Assembly (NCBI GenBank): GCA_948466345.1
Contig: CAOKAC010000005.1
Span: 134,406 to 198,405 of the forward strand
Source of the DNA: an uncultured Clostridia bacterium
Lineage (GTDB): Bacteria; Bacillota; Clostridia; Oscillospirales; CAG-272
DNA: 64,000 nucleotides
Reading direction: 5' to 3'
The notes under the pieces are model-generated. The model was given only the letters and a program-made list of their open reading frames with translations. It ran no database searches and had not been told where the DNA came from. This document shows, piece by piece, positions 46,255 to 55,045 of this stretch (position 1 is its first letter; every line of letters begins with the position of its first letter). The translations under genes and the position numbers were made by a program.

Positions 46255-46902
46255 ATGAAAATAGAAGATTTGAAATTTGATGAAAAAGGTCTTATCCCTG
46301 CAGTGGTGATTGATAACAGAACCAATAAAGTTCTGACAGTTGCTTATATGAGTCGGGAGAGTCTTGCAATTAGCTTAGAAGAAAAGCGGACTTGCTTCTG
46401 GTCCCGTTCCAGACAAGAACTCTGGAGAAAGGGAGAAACGTCCGGCAATGTGCAGCATATCGTGCGTATTGATACAGATTGCGACTGTGATGCGCTGACC
46501 GTATATGTTTTGCCGGAAGGCCCTGCCTGTCACACCGGCGAAGAATCTTGCTTTTTTCATAGTGTATATAATGCAGGCGGCGAAGAACCCTTTTCTCTCG
46601 ACGGCCTTATGCGGTTGATAGAAGGCAGAAAAACGGAAAAGAAAGAGGGATCGTATACTACCTATCTCTTTGAAAAGGGCATTGACAAAATTTTGAAAAA
46701 AGTGGGAGAAGAGTCTACAGAGGTGATTATTGCCGGTAAAGCAGATGATAAAGCGGAAGTGATTTATGAAATATCCGATCTTACCTATCATGTATTGGTG
46801 CTGATGGTGCAGATGGGGATCTCTGTAGATGATATATACAAGGAGCTTGCTTCCCGTCACGTAATCGACCATAAAGTGAAGCAGGAGAAGATGACAAAAT
46901 GA
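46255..46902 (+). CDS. hisIE: Bifunctional phosphoribosyl-AMP cyclohydrolase / phosphoribosyl-ATP pyrophosphatase
   Basis: This 215-residue fusion has HisI in residues about 1-105 ([40 protein letters not shown] and the zinc ligands in [13 protein letters not shown] and CHTGEESCF) and HisE in about 115-215 ([49 protein letters not shown]). It carries out steps 2 and 3 of the pathway. The stop overlaps the next gene by ATGA. Confidence 0.97.
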   Translation: MKIEDLKFDEKGLIPAVVIDNRTNKVLTVAYMSRESLAISLEEKRTCFWSRSRQELWRKGETSGNVQHIVRIDTDCDCDALTVYVLPEGPACHTGEESCFFHSVYNAGGEEPFSLDGLMRLIEGRKTEKKEGSYTTYLFEKGIDKILKKVGEESTEVIIAGKADDKAEVIYEISDLTYHVLVLMVQMGISVDDIYKELASRHVIDHKVKQEKMTK

Positions 46903-47717
46903 CGCCTCTGTCTAATTTGCACACCCATACTACCTATTGCGATGGAAAAAATACAGCTCGGGAATTGATCCAACGTGCAATTGCATTGGGATGGGAGTCT
47001 ATTGGATTTTCTGGACATGCATATACACCTTGCGACACGGAATACTGTATGTCCAGAGAAGGGACGCAAGTATATCAAAGAGAGATTCGATCATTGCAGC
47101 AAGAATATAAAGATACCATACAGGTGTACCTTGGAATTGAACAAGACGTTTTTTCCGATAAAGTCTCCTTTCCATATGATTATATCATCGGCAGTACCCA
47201 CTATATTCGGTGTGACGACGATGCCTATGCAGCGGTAGACGCATCCCAAAAAACGACAACATCGATAGTGGAACGGTACTTTGGCGGAGATTATTATCGG
47301 TACGCCCAGGCTTACTATCGGCAAGCTGCCCAAGTTGCGGCGGTGACCGGATGTAATATTGTAGGACACTTTGACTTAATTACAAAATTTAACGAAGGCG
47401 CATGTCTGTTTGATGAATCGGATTCCCGATACCGTAATGCAGCGCTGGAAGCGATGGAACAGGTAGTGCCGACTTGTCCGTTATTTGAAATTAATACAGG
47501 AGCGATGCTGCGGGCAGGCCGCTCTGCCCCCTATCCAGCGGCATTTTTGCTGCGGCATTTGCATCATTTGGGCGGGCAGGTGATTATCACCAGTGACTGC
47601 CACCAGTTGGAAGGCTTGGACTGGAAATTTTCCGAGGCCGCAGAGCTTGCGAAAAGCTGTGGCTTTCAATATGGAAAAGTCTTGCGCGGCGGTGTATTTG
47701 TTGATATGTTGCTTTGA
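46899..47717 (+). CDS. hisJ: PHP-family histidinol-phosphatase
   Basis: The 272-residue PHP-domain protein begins [21 protein letters not shown] (HxH metal motif) and includes [39 protein letters not shown] and [11 protein letters not shown], all metal ligands of the PHP fold used by the HisK/HisJ phosphatases. It removes phosphate from histidinol phosphate, the step absent from the monofunctional HisB. Its four-base overlap with hisIE and place at the operon end support this. The symbol hisK is also used for this family. Confidence 0.9.
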   Translation: MTPLSNLHTHTTYCDGKNTARELIQRAIALGWESIGFSGHAYTPCDTEYCMSREGTQVYQREIRSLQQEYKDTIQVYLGIEQDVFSDKVSFPYDYIIGSTHYIRCDDDAYAAVDASQKTTTSIVERYFGGDYYRYAQAYYRQAAQVAAVTGCNIVGHFDLITKFNEGACLFDESDSRYRNAALEAMEQVVPTCPLFEINTGAMLRAGRSAPYPAAFLLRHLHHLGGQVIITSDCHQLEGLDWKFSEAAELAKSCGFQYGKVLRGGVFVDMLL

Positions 47718-47727
47718 AAAGTGAAAT

Positions 47728-47763
47728 AAAAATGCCTATCTGTTTTTGCAGATAGGCATTTTT
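47728..47763. terminator. Bidirectional terminator between the his operon and nhaC
   Basis: Perfect stem AAAAATGCCTATCTG and complement with a TTTTTG loop; T run on both strands. Confidence 0.9.
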
Positions 47764-47787
47764 ACATATGTTTTTTTATTTATTGTG

Positions 47788-49524
47788 CTAAGCTGCGTTC
47801 TTTTTACGGCTTATAATGAATTTTATAAAGAATAGAATACCAAGCAAAAGAACCACCATAAGCGGCAGCAGAATATACCATTGCTTGATGATGGCGGTCA
47901 GTATATATCCTATAAAGGAGATTGCTGCTATCAAAAGTACATAAGGCAATTGCGTGGATACATGGTTCACATGATTGCATTGTGCTCCCGCTGAAGCCAT
48001 AATGGTAGTGTCGGAAATGGGGGAACAGTGGTCGCCGCAAACTGCACCTGCCAAACATGCGGAAATTACAATTACCGTTGCAGATCCGGTAATTCCTGCT
48101 TTTTCAAATATATCTAGTGAAATTGGAATCAAAATGCCAAAGGTCCCCCAAGAAGTACCAGTAGAAAATGCAAGTCCCAGCGCTACAAGGAATATAACAG
48201 CCGGCAGCATATTGGTGGAAAAACCTGTGTCATGGATCCAGTTTGCCACAAATTCGCCGGCGCCTAAATGATCTCTGCAAAGTCCGCCGAGGGTCCATGC
48301 AAACATCAAAATAATAATGGAAGGAACCATGGCTTTAAATCCCTGCGGAATCGATTCCATACAGGATTTAAAGGAAACAATACGACGGGGCAGATAAAGC
48401 AGTAAAGTGAAAATAAGACTTACAAAAGACCCCATTACCAAGCCTACAGAGGCATCGCTTTTGGAAAACGCGGTGACAAAATCTGTGCCATTGCCGTCGA
48501 AAAATCCACCAGTGTAAATCATTCCTGCAATACAAGAAATGATTAGAACAATTACAGGCAAAATCAAATCAATTACTTTTCCTTTTCCGGAAACAGAAAT
48601 CTCTTCCGCGGAGGAATATTCTTCTTTGCCGGTAGTGAATAGATCCCCGTTTTGTCTTGCGTTTCTTTCATACTTTTTCATAGGACCAAAATCAAAATCC
48701 ATCACGCTAATTGCAATGACCATCACAATTGTAAGTAGGGCATATAGATTGTATGGAATGGTTTGAATGAATAGAGAAAGCCCTTCGCCTTCGGTAGTAT
48801 AAGAAGAAACAGCAGCTGCCCAGGAAGAAATCGGCGCAATAATGCATATAGGCGCAGCAGTAGCATCAATGATATAAGACAGCTTAACTCTGGAAATTTT
48901 GTGCTTGTCTGTTACAGGCCGCATTACGGAGCCAACTGTAAGGCAATTGAAGTAGTCGTCGACAAAGATGATTGCGCCTAGTACGAACGTGGAAAGCAAA
49001 GCTCCGCGCCGGGATTTGATCCGCTTTGTCGCCCAGTTCCCGTATGCAGCGGAACCTCCGGACTTTGTAATCAGCCCCACGATGATTCCAAGCATGACTA
49101 GAAAGATTAAAATTCCCAGATTCCACGGATCGCCTACATATTCCGTCATTACTTGGAAAATAGATTCCAGTGTGCGGACGATATTGAAGTTAGTAAAGAG
49201 CAGTGCACCTGCAATGATTCCTATAAATAAGGAAGAGTATACTTCTTTGGTGATTAGCGCCAAGACAATTGCAATAAGGGGAGGAAGCAGCGCTAAGGGT
49301 GTTCCATAAAATTTGGAGTAGGGAGAGTCTGAATCCGCCTCTGGCTCTGCAAGGTCTATATCGTCTACAGATTCTGCGCATTCTTCAGAGAAGGCGTCTG
49401 CGGCAGTGACTTTTGCAGTATCCGTCATCGTATTCGAATCGGCTGCGAAGGAAACGCCTGTAAAGATACAGATGGAGGCAATAAGTGCAGCTAGGATACA
49501 TAGCATTTTTTGACTGGTTTTCAT
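47788..49524 (-). CDS. nhaC: NhaC-family Na+/H+ antiporter
   Basis: A 578-residue membrane protein with about twelve helices. The N-terminus resembles a signal peptide (first about 27 residues) followed by about 45 acidic residues before the first core helix, an addition not present in the classic NhaC. Family signatures include SPYSKFYGTPLALLPPLIAIVLALITKEVY, GSAAYGNWATKRIKSRRG, FVDDYFNCLTVGSVMRPVTD, AFSTGTSWGTFGILIPISLDIF and AGAVCGDHCSPISDTTIMASAGA. The exchange is probably Na+/H+, but amino-acid-linked relatives exist. It has its own strong promoter. Confidence 0.9.
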   Translation of the reverse strand: MKTSQKMLCILAALIASICIFTGVSFAADSNTMTDTAKVTAADAFSEECAESVDDIDLAEPEADSDSPYSKFYGTPLALLPPLIAIVLALITKEVYSSLFIGIIAGALLFTNFNIVRTLESIFQVMTEYVGDPWNLGILIFLVMLGIIVGLITKSGGSAAYGNWATKRIKSRRGALLSTFVLGAIIFVDDYFNCLTVGSVMRPVTDKHKISRVKLSYIIDATAAPICIIAPISSWAAAVSSYTTEGEGLSLFIQTIPYNLYALLTIVMVIAISVMDFDFGPMKKYERNARQNGDLFTTGKEEYSSAEEISVSGKGKVIDLILPVIVLIISCIAGMIYTGGFFDGNGTDFVTAFSKSDASVGLVMGSFVSLIFTLLLYLPRRIVSFKSCMESIPQGFKAMVPSIIILMFAWTLGGLCRDHLGAGEFVANWIHDTGFSTNMLPAVIFLVALGLAFSTGTSWGTFGILIPISLDIFEKAGITGSATVIVISACLAGAVCGDHCSPISDTTIMASAGAQCNHVNHVSTQLPYVLLIAAISFIGYILTAIIKQWYILLPLMVVLLLGILFFIKFIISRKKNAA

Positions 49525-49579
49525 AAAAATCCCTTTCCTTCATTTTTTAAATAACAACAGACTATATTCTGTTAATAAA

Positions 49580-49608
49580 AATATATCAGAATATAAATAA
49601 ATTGTCAA
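49580..49608 (-). promoter_or_regulatory. Promoter of nhaC
   Basis: On the minus strand TTGACA (49608-49603), 17 bases, TATATT (49585-49580). The 336-base gap to the cohesin gene otherwise shows no reading frame, only A+T-rich DNA. Confidence 0.8.
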
Positions 49609-49801
49609 CAAAAAAAGAATAAATACTGAATGCGCCTTTGGCATGTAAATAGTGTATACAAAAATATATTGAGAAAAAGAGGCAACTTTTTTGTAAAATT
49701 CATAAAAAATAAAGCGGCAGAAAAGCCTTTCAAAACTATGTGTATTGTGAATTTTTTTGGAATAATACGTATAATTTTCGTATAAATTTTTTGTGAATCT
49801 C

Positions 49802-49830
49802 TTGACAATTGTATACGGGAAAAGTATAAT
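49802..49830 (+). promoter_or_regulatory. Promoter of the cohesin-like gene
   Basis: TTGACA (49802-49807), 17 bases, TATAAT (49825-49830): exact consensus, followed by ribosome site AGGAGG at 49848-49853. Confidence 0.9.
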
Positions 49831-49860
49831 GTAGGTACTAATATTTTAGGAGGTTAGCCC

Positions 49861-52743
49861 ATGAAAAAACTATTATCGGTTTTTGTGGTAGTAGCTTTGC
49901 TCGTGACAAGCCTATGTTCGGCTTTTCTCGTGATTGCTGCTGACAACGAGACCGCGGGCAACGAAACGCATAATTATGATGCTTTCACCATCCATATGGA
50001 CAATGCTACCATATATGAAGGTGAAACAAAAGCAGATGTTGGACTTTATTGGGATGGCAATACTGCCGAAATTAACCCCGATGACATTATGGGAGCAACG
50101 CTGCTTATTTACTATCCCAAAACCTTGACTTTTGCCGGCTTTAAAACTTCTGACGGTATTCCCCAGGGAGATTGGGAAAACTGGGAAGCAGATAAAGTGC
50201 TCAACCAGGAAAATGTACAGGCAACGGCAAATGCTGTCGGCGCTTTTGAAGCTTGTGATGTGGAGATTCCTGCTGGCCCGGACAGCGATTATCGTTTTGT
50301 AAAATTGCTGCTGGACCGTAATATGAAAGAGGCTAGCTACTACAATGGCCTGCTTGGTACTCTGAGCTTTGACGTTGCTGCAGACGCTCAGATTGATACA
50401 TACGAAATCGGTGTCGCAACAGCGTCCAAATATATCATGACTTTGAATCCGCTGACTTATATTGATCCTGTCCTTGTAAAAGGCGGTGTCACTGTTGCTG
50501 AGACTCCTGTAGATGGCGCTACTTTCTCTGTAGGCGCAGCAACAGGTGTAAATGGCGGCGAAGTCACTGTTCCTGTAAAATTGGATGCCAACTCTGGTTT
50601 CTTTATTGCAAGACTGGGTCTGCAATATGATGCCAACGTATTTACCGTAAAAGAGGTTACTGCTGGTGACATGATTGGAGCGAACCACTTCCTCTCTAGC
50701 ATAGACGACAAGGGAAATGTTATGCTGTACTTTGAGGCAGGTGAAGCTGCTGACTTTACCGGCACTGGTACGATTGCGAATGTAACCTTTACTGTAGCAA
50801 CTCCCGATAAAGTAGCGGGTGAGCATAAGATCGCTCCTACAGTAGTAGAAGTTCTTACCTATGAGGAAGAAGCTCTTGAAACTACATTGGTTCCCGGAAC
50901 CGTAACGATTGAGGTTTCCGAAACCATGAAGATCGAAGTTGCTGAAGTATCCGGCCCCCGTTTCCAGGAAGTTAGCGTTCCTGTAAGTGTTGGCAGAAAT
51001 ACAGAAGGCATCTGGGCAATCCGGGCAGAATTTGCTTATGATACCACTGCTTTGGAATTTATAGGCGTGGAAGATGGACTCTTTAGCATTGCAGATGGAT
51101 ACAGTGAAGAGGATGGTAAGATTACTGTCTTCATTGAAAAGGATGCAATGCAGAACGTAACAGATGTAGATGGTGTTTTGTATTCCTTGAAGTTTAAAGC
51201 ACTTGTTGAAGGTGAGACACCGATCAGCATGGAAGTAAAGGAAGTTATCAACCAGGATGAAGAAAATGTTGAGTTCCTTCCTGCAAGCGGTTCTGTTACA
51301 GTAACCCCTTGCGAACATATAAGCGGCGAAACGTATACTGCGGTTACTAAGAAGCCTACAATGTATGAAGAAGGTGTTCTTTCTACACTCTGTCAGGAGT
51401 GCGATGGGGAACTCAGCACAGAATCGATTCCTAAGGTTGCCGGTTTGTCTCCTGAAAAGACAGAACAGTATGCTGGTCAGCAGGCAAAAGTGCCTGTAAA
51501 CCTGTTGAACAACCCTGGTGTTGTATCTTTGGGTGCCGAGTTTGTATATGATCCGGACCAGATGACTTTTGCTGGCTTGGAAAGCGGCCTCTTTACAACT
51601 GATAAGTTTAGTGTAAGTGATAAAGATGGCACGCTGACTATTTTTGTAGAAAGCCCTGAAATTGCAGACGTCACAGAGGACGGTGTAGCTTTCTATATGC
51701 TGTTTGATATTCCGGAAGGTGCAACGGTATTGGATGAATATACCTTTACCGGTTCTGCTATTGATAACTATAACGTGAATGCAGATGAAGAGTATGTTGC
51801 CATAGAAGTTGACAACGGCGTTGTCAAGGTAAAATGTCCGCATACAGATAAATTGCCGCCTGAAACGGTTGAGCCTACTTGTACTGATCCTGGTTACATT
51901 GAAGAAAAATGTGCACTGTGTAATGAAGTAGTGACAAAGGACGTAGACCCTGATCACCCTGATGCATTGGGCCACGAAGAAGGCGATCCTATTATAGATC
52001 CTGCTCCTACTTGTACAGATACAGGTATGAAATATGTATATTGTGAGCGGTGCGATGAACTGCTGTCTTCTACAACAGTTGACGCAAATGGTCACAAGGA
52101 TGGTACGCCTGTTGCAGAACCGGCAGCTACTTGTACAACAACAGGTACGCTGAATACCTACTGTGAGACTTGTGGAGAATTGACTCATACTGAACCCATT
52201 CCTGTTATTCCTCATACTGAGGATGCTGGTGTTGTAACAAAAGATGCAACGTGTGAAGAAGAAGGTGAAAAAACCTATACTTGTACTGTTTGCGATCAAG
52301 TAGTACGCACCGAAAAGATTGAAAAAGTTCCGCATACTCCTGGTGAATGGACAATAGTTAAAGAACCTACTGAAACTGAAACAGGTTTGAAAACGCAGAA
52401 TTGTACTGTTTGTGGAGCTGAGCTGAACAGAGAAGTGATACCTGAAAAGGGTACAGAGACGACAGAACCTGGCGAGACAACAGAACCTGGCAATACACAG
52501 GAACCTGTTGATACCACAGCACCTGGCAATACACAGGAACCTGTTGATACCACAGCACCTGAGGTAACAACCAATGGAGATATTACCAATGAGCCTGCTG
52601 ATTCTACAACACAGCCTAATGATGGTAATAATCCTCCAAAGACAGGTGACTATATGATTTATATCGCCATTGTTGCGGTTGTTGCAGTAGTAGGATGTGC
52701 GGCTGTGATTATCGTTAGAAAGAAGAAAACCTCTGTAAAATAA
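49861..52743 (+). CDS. Cell-wall-anchored protein with cohesin-like domains (scaffoldin-like)
   Basis: This 960-residue protein has a signal peptide (about 27 residues). Four beta-sandwich units follow: about 40-215 (divergent), 220-350, 355-480 and 529-656. Units 2-4 show the cohesin pattern: an opening extended strand, V-x-V-P-V, a buried 'Y-D-x-x-x-x-x-x' (LQYDANVFTVKEVTAGD; FAYDTTALEFIGVEDG; FVYDPDQMTFAGLESG), then a beta strand with 'G-x-x-x-x-F'. Residues 659-860 hold cysteine-rich repeats (PTCT..G....C..C). A Thr/Pro-rich linker precedes a sorting-type tail: PPKTGD, a 20-residue helix and RKKK. It is the likely receptor for the dockerin proteins of this window; that pairing is inference. 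Confidence 0.8.
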   Translation: MKKLLSVFVVVALLVTSLCSAFLVIAADNETAGNETHNYDAFTIHMDNATIYEGETKADVGLYWDGNTAEINPDDIMGATLLIYYPKTLTFAGFKTSDGIPQGDWENWEADKVLNQENVQATANAVGAFEACDVEIPAGPDSDYRFVKLLLDRNMKEASYYNGLLGTLSFDVAADAQIDTYEIGVATASKYIMTLNPLTYIDPVLVKGGVTVAETPVDGATFSVGAATGVNGGEVTVPVKLDANSGFFIARLGLQYDANVFTVKEVTAGDMIGANHFLSSIDDKGNVMLYFEAGEAADFTGTGTIANVTFTVATPDKVAGEHKIAPTVVEVLTYEEEALETTLVPGTVTIEVSETMKIEVAEVSGPRFQEVSVPVSVGRNTEGIWAIRAEFAYDTTALEFIGVEDGLFSIADGYSEEDGKITVFIEKDAMQNVTDVDGVLYSLKFKALVEGETPISMEVKEVINQDEENVEFLPASGSVTVTPCEHISGETYTAVTKKPTMYEEGVLSTLCQECDGELSTESIPKVAGLSPEKTEQYAGQQAKVPVNLLNNPGVVSLGAEFVYDPDQMTFAGLESGLFTTDKFSVSDKDGTLTIFVESPEIADVTEDGVAFYMLFDIPEGATVLDEYTFTGSAIDNYNVNADEEYVAIEVDNGVVKVKCPHTDKLPPETVEPTCTDPGYIEEKCALCNEVVTKDVDPDHPDALGHEEGDPIIDPAPTCTDTGMKYVYCERCDELLSSTTVDANGHKDGTPVAEPAATCTTTGTLNTYCETCGELTHTEPIPVIPHTEDAGVVTKDATCEEEGEKTYTCTVCDQVVRTEKIEKVPHTPGEWTIVKEPTETETGLKTQNCTVCGAELNREVIPEKGTETTEPGETTEPGNTQEPVDTTAPGNTQEPVDTTAPEVTTNGDITNEPADSTTQPNDGNNPPKTGDYMIYIAIVAVVAVVGCAAVIIVRKKKTSVK
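52486..52560 (+). repeat. 36-bp tandem repeat coding for the Pro/Thr linker
   Basis: Two copies of a 36-base unit (period 52486 to 52522) encode PGNTQEPVDTTA twice, just before the sorting signal. Identity is essentially complete, a sign of recent expansion. Confidence 0.9.
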
Positions 52744-52790
52744 TGCGTACACATTATTTTCACAGGTAGTCCGGAAGAGCTAAAATAGAG

Positions 52791-52843
52791 AAAGAAGGCA
52801 TGGATTTTCTGTAGAAATACAGAGATCCGTGCCTTTCTTTTTT
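52791..52843 (+). terminator. Terminator of the cohesin-like gene
   Basis: Stem AAGGCATGGAT/ATCCGTGCCTT with an inner hairpin (CTGTA/TACAG) and a T-rich tail. Confidence 0.8.
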
Positions 52844-52857
52844 ATTATAAAAAACAA

Positions 52858-52889
52858 ATAAAAAGTCCCAGGAGTGTTTATCTGGGACA
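52858..52889 (-). terminator. Terminator of the zinc-ribbon membrane protein gene
   Basis: On the minus strand GTCCCAG...CTGGGAC stem is followed by TTTTTATTTG. Confidence 0.7.
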
Positions 52890-52896
52890 AATAAAA

Positions 52897-53391
52897 TTAT
52901 AACTTCTTTGTAAGTTTTCCTAGAAAGGGAAGTTCCTTTGCTTTCCCTTTCAGCACATTAGATATTCCAATTACAATCAAGGCTAAAATAGCCAAACCGA
53001 ATAGAGAATGGAGAAAACCTAGAAGAAAACCTATAGGACGAATCCAGCTGAAAAAAGCTCTCAGCGTGCCCATAATAAGATTAATAACCACTTCAAAGAG
53101 AAATAAAATCATTCCTTGTTTTGCATGAAACTGGCTAAATCTTGATTTTTGTGCAGCGAAGTAAGGCACACAAAATAGAATCCCCAAATAGGCTAAAACC
53201 CCCATGCCTTTGTTCGCTTGTATATCTTTAGGGTCAAACGATGCGGTATAATCCTCAGCAGCGCCAAAGGCATCTGCAGATTTTGCAAAGGACGCTTTGG
53301 ATGGATCATTTTGAGTGGCGTTGGATTCACATAAAAAACATAGGATGCCGTCTCCTTCAAATTGAGCGCCACATTTTGTACAAAAAGGCAT
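52897..53391 (-). CDS. Zinc-ribbon membrane protein
   Basis: This encodes 164 residues: an N-terminal zinc ribbon (CTKCGAQFEGDGILCFLC, two CxxC pairs), a linker, then three hydrophobic helices (GVLAYLGILFCVPYFA; MILFLFEVVINLIMGTL; FLLGFLHSLFGLAILALIVIGI). The C-terminal arrangement with the SQFHAKQGMILF motif between helices resembles DUF4870/TIC20-like small membrane proteins ('HaxQG'). Function unknown. It has its own terminator and no obvious operon partner. Confidence 0.65.
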   Translation of the reverse strand: MPFCTKCGAQFEGDGILCFLCESNATQNDPSKASFAKSADAFGAAEDYTASFDPKDIQANKGMGVLAYLGILFCVPYFAAQKSRFSQFHAKQGMILFLFEVVINLIMGTLRAFFSWIRPIGFLLGFLHSLFGLAILALIVIGISNVLKGKAKELPFLGKLTKKL

Positions 53392-53466
53392 ATGAGTCTC
53401 CTTTCACATCTTATAGACTATAAATATGTTAGCAGATAAAATATCTTATGTCAATATTTTTGCGTT

Positions 53467-53504
53467 AAAAAGCGCTTTATCTAATTCAAGATAAAGCGCT
53501 TTTT
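53467..53504 (-). terminator. Terminator of rubredoxin
   Basis: Perfect 15-bp stem (AAAAAGCGCTTTATC and complement), T run on the minus strand. Confidence 0.9.
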
Positions 53505-53513
53505 GACTGCATG

Positions 53514-53675
53514 TTATTCTGCTGCCTCAAATTGCTCTTTGCCTACAGAACATAAGGGGCAGGCAAAATCTTCAGGAACGTCTTCCCATTTAGTTCCCGG
53601 CTCGATTCCCATATCAGGTTCTCCAGCTTCTTCATTATAAACATATCCACAGACTGTACAAACGTACTTTGCCAT
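53514..53675 (-). CDS. Rubredoxin
   Basis: A 53-residue protein, [20 protein letters not shown]...[12 protein letters not shown]. The two CxxCG/CPxC pairs are the four cysteine ligands of the single iron, and the aromatic residues (Y13, W28-type) and 'GxxW-x-x-x-P-x-x-F-x-C-P' spacing are typical. It acts as a small one-electron carrier in anaerobes, often to superoxide reductase or rubrerythrin, none of which is in this window. AAAGGAATGG precedes the start. It lies between two terminators and is monocistronic. Confidence 0.95.
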   Translation of the reverse strand: MAKYVCTVCGYVYNEEAGEPDMGIEPGTKWEDVPEDFACPLCSVGKEQFEAAE

Positions 53676-53871
53676 GTTTTTACCATTCCTTTCTTTGGCT
53701 TATGCCAATGCATACTTTTACTTTCTATTAGTATATCTAAATTAATAAAAATTATATGTGATAAAATCACATATAATAATGAATTTTGTGCGGGCTACGT
53801 ATAGATATGAATTAATGGCTGTCCTTTGCGTACTTGTATATAAATGAAATTTTCTTTTTTATGAAAAGAGG

Positions 53872-53900
53872 TTGACAGAATACGGTTTTCTGTGTATAAT
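53872..53900 (+). promoter_or_regulatory. Promoter of tRNA-Ser
   Basis: TTGACA (53872-53877), 17 bases, TATAAT (53895-53900). Confidence 0.85.
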
Positions 53901-53940
53901 AAAAAGGCTGTTAGGAATGATAATTCCATGCAGATCGAAT

Positions 53941-54032
53941 GGAGAAGTACTCAAGTTGGCCGAAGAGGCGCCCCTGCTAAGGGTGTAGGTCGGGTAACCG
54001 GCGCGAGAGTTCAAATCTCTCCTTCTCCGCCA
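53941..54032 (+). tRNA. tRNA-Ser (anticodon GCT)
   Basis: A 92-base tRNA with acceptor GGAGAAG/CTTCTCC, anticodon loop CTGCTAA (anticodon GCT, decodes AGC/AGU), the long variable arm of serine tRNAs (GTGTAGGTCGGGTAACCGGC region), T-arm GAGAG-TTCAAAT-CTCTC, discriminator G and an encoded CCA. Confidence 0.96.
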
Positions 54033-54038
54033 ATGTCA

Positions 54039-54079
54039 GAAAGTGCGTAAACTGGTGTTTACGCACTTTCTTTCTTTTT
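54039..54079 (+). terminator. Terminator of tRNA-Ser
   Basis: Perfect 14-bp stem GAAAGTGCGTAAAC and complement, loop TGGT, followed by TTTCTTTTT. Confidence 0.9.
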
Positions 54080-54302
54080 AACTTAAAACGGGGAAAGCAC
54101 GTATTTTGACTGATTTTCCCGATCTTTTCCAAGACATTTTCTCTTTATCACAAAGCTGAAAACACAAAGGATAAGCAATACTTTGCCACATTGTCAAGTG
54201 AAGAATTTATTCTTCTTGAATTTTTTCAAAAAATTTTATAGGCGTCCTATAATTATGCTAAACTGAACACAACGACAAATCGAAATTTGCAAGGAAAAAT
54301 GT

Positions 54303-54788
54303 ATGATTAGAATAAGACCATATAAAGCTTCGGATGTAGATACAATATTATCGTGGTGTCAAAATGAAAAAGCATTTTATCAATGGACAGCAGGCATACT
54401 CGGTAATTATCCGATAACACAAAAGGAATTTTGTTTTGTTGAATCTCTAATGCCGTTTACTGCATTTGATGAAACAGGAATTGTTGGCTTTTTTACACTA
54501 AGAACCCCTGATGAATCATTGGATGAATTACGTTTTGGATTTGTTATTGTAAATCCTCACAAGAGAGGAAAAGGCTATGGAAAAGCTATGCTCCGGCTAG
54601 GGCTAAAATTTGCATTTGAAATATATGGCGCTAAAAGAGCCTCATTGGGTGTTTTTGAGAATAATTTTCCCGCTTATTACTGTTATAAAGCAGTGGGTTT
54701 TCGTGATGCAGTTCTTGATGCAACAGAAAAATATTATGTTCTGGGTGAAGAATGGAAGTGCAAAGAATTGATTATGGAAAATATATAA
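54303..54788 (+). CDS. GNAT-family N-acetyltransferase
   Basis: A 161-residue protein with the GNAT layout: N-terminal IRIRPYKASDVDTILSWC, central strand ELRFGFVIVNPHKRGKGYGKAMLRLGLKFA (acetyl-CoA loop Q/R-x-x-G-x-G/A as RGKGYG), and the C-terminal YYCYKAVGF typical of the RimJ/RimL-like branch. It transfers acetyl from acetyl-CoA to an unknown amine or protein N-terminus. It is flanked by non-coding DNA and appears monocistronic; base composition is A+T-richer than its neighbours, so lateral origin is possible. Confidence 0.85.
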   Translation: MIRIRPYKASDVDTILSWCQNEKAFYQWTAGILGNYPITQKEFCFVESLMPFTAFDETGIVGFFTLRTPDESLDELRFGFVIVNPHKRGKGYGKAMLRLGLKFAFEIYGAKRASLGVFENNFPAYYCYKAVGFRDAVLDATEKYYVLGEEWKCKELIMENI

Positions 54789-55045
54789 ATTCCTGTTTGT
54801 TAGCGATCTCCAAAAGGCAGCCGTATATGGCATATGCAGGTTCCATTCTATTAAAAGGCATGCCTGCAATATAATAGGCGTATTTCTAAGGATAGGAAAA
54901 TATATTTAAATGTATAAAATGGATATACAATACTGCGTTTTTTATTGCGTGTGATATAACATGTTCTGAAAGTTATAGAAGTATACAAAATCAGATGAGA
55001 ATCGTACAATAGTATCGAGCGATAGAGAGAAGGAGAAATATTTTT

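Noticed and set aside
49912..52752. A 946-codon open frame on the minus strand opposite the cohesin-like gene
   Set aside because: It lacks a ribosome site and recognisable domains, is rich in Cys/Arg/Phe low-complexity sequence, and mirrors the codon bias of the plus-strand gene, which has a promoter, signal peptide and domain structure.
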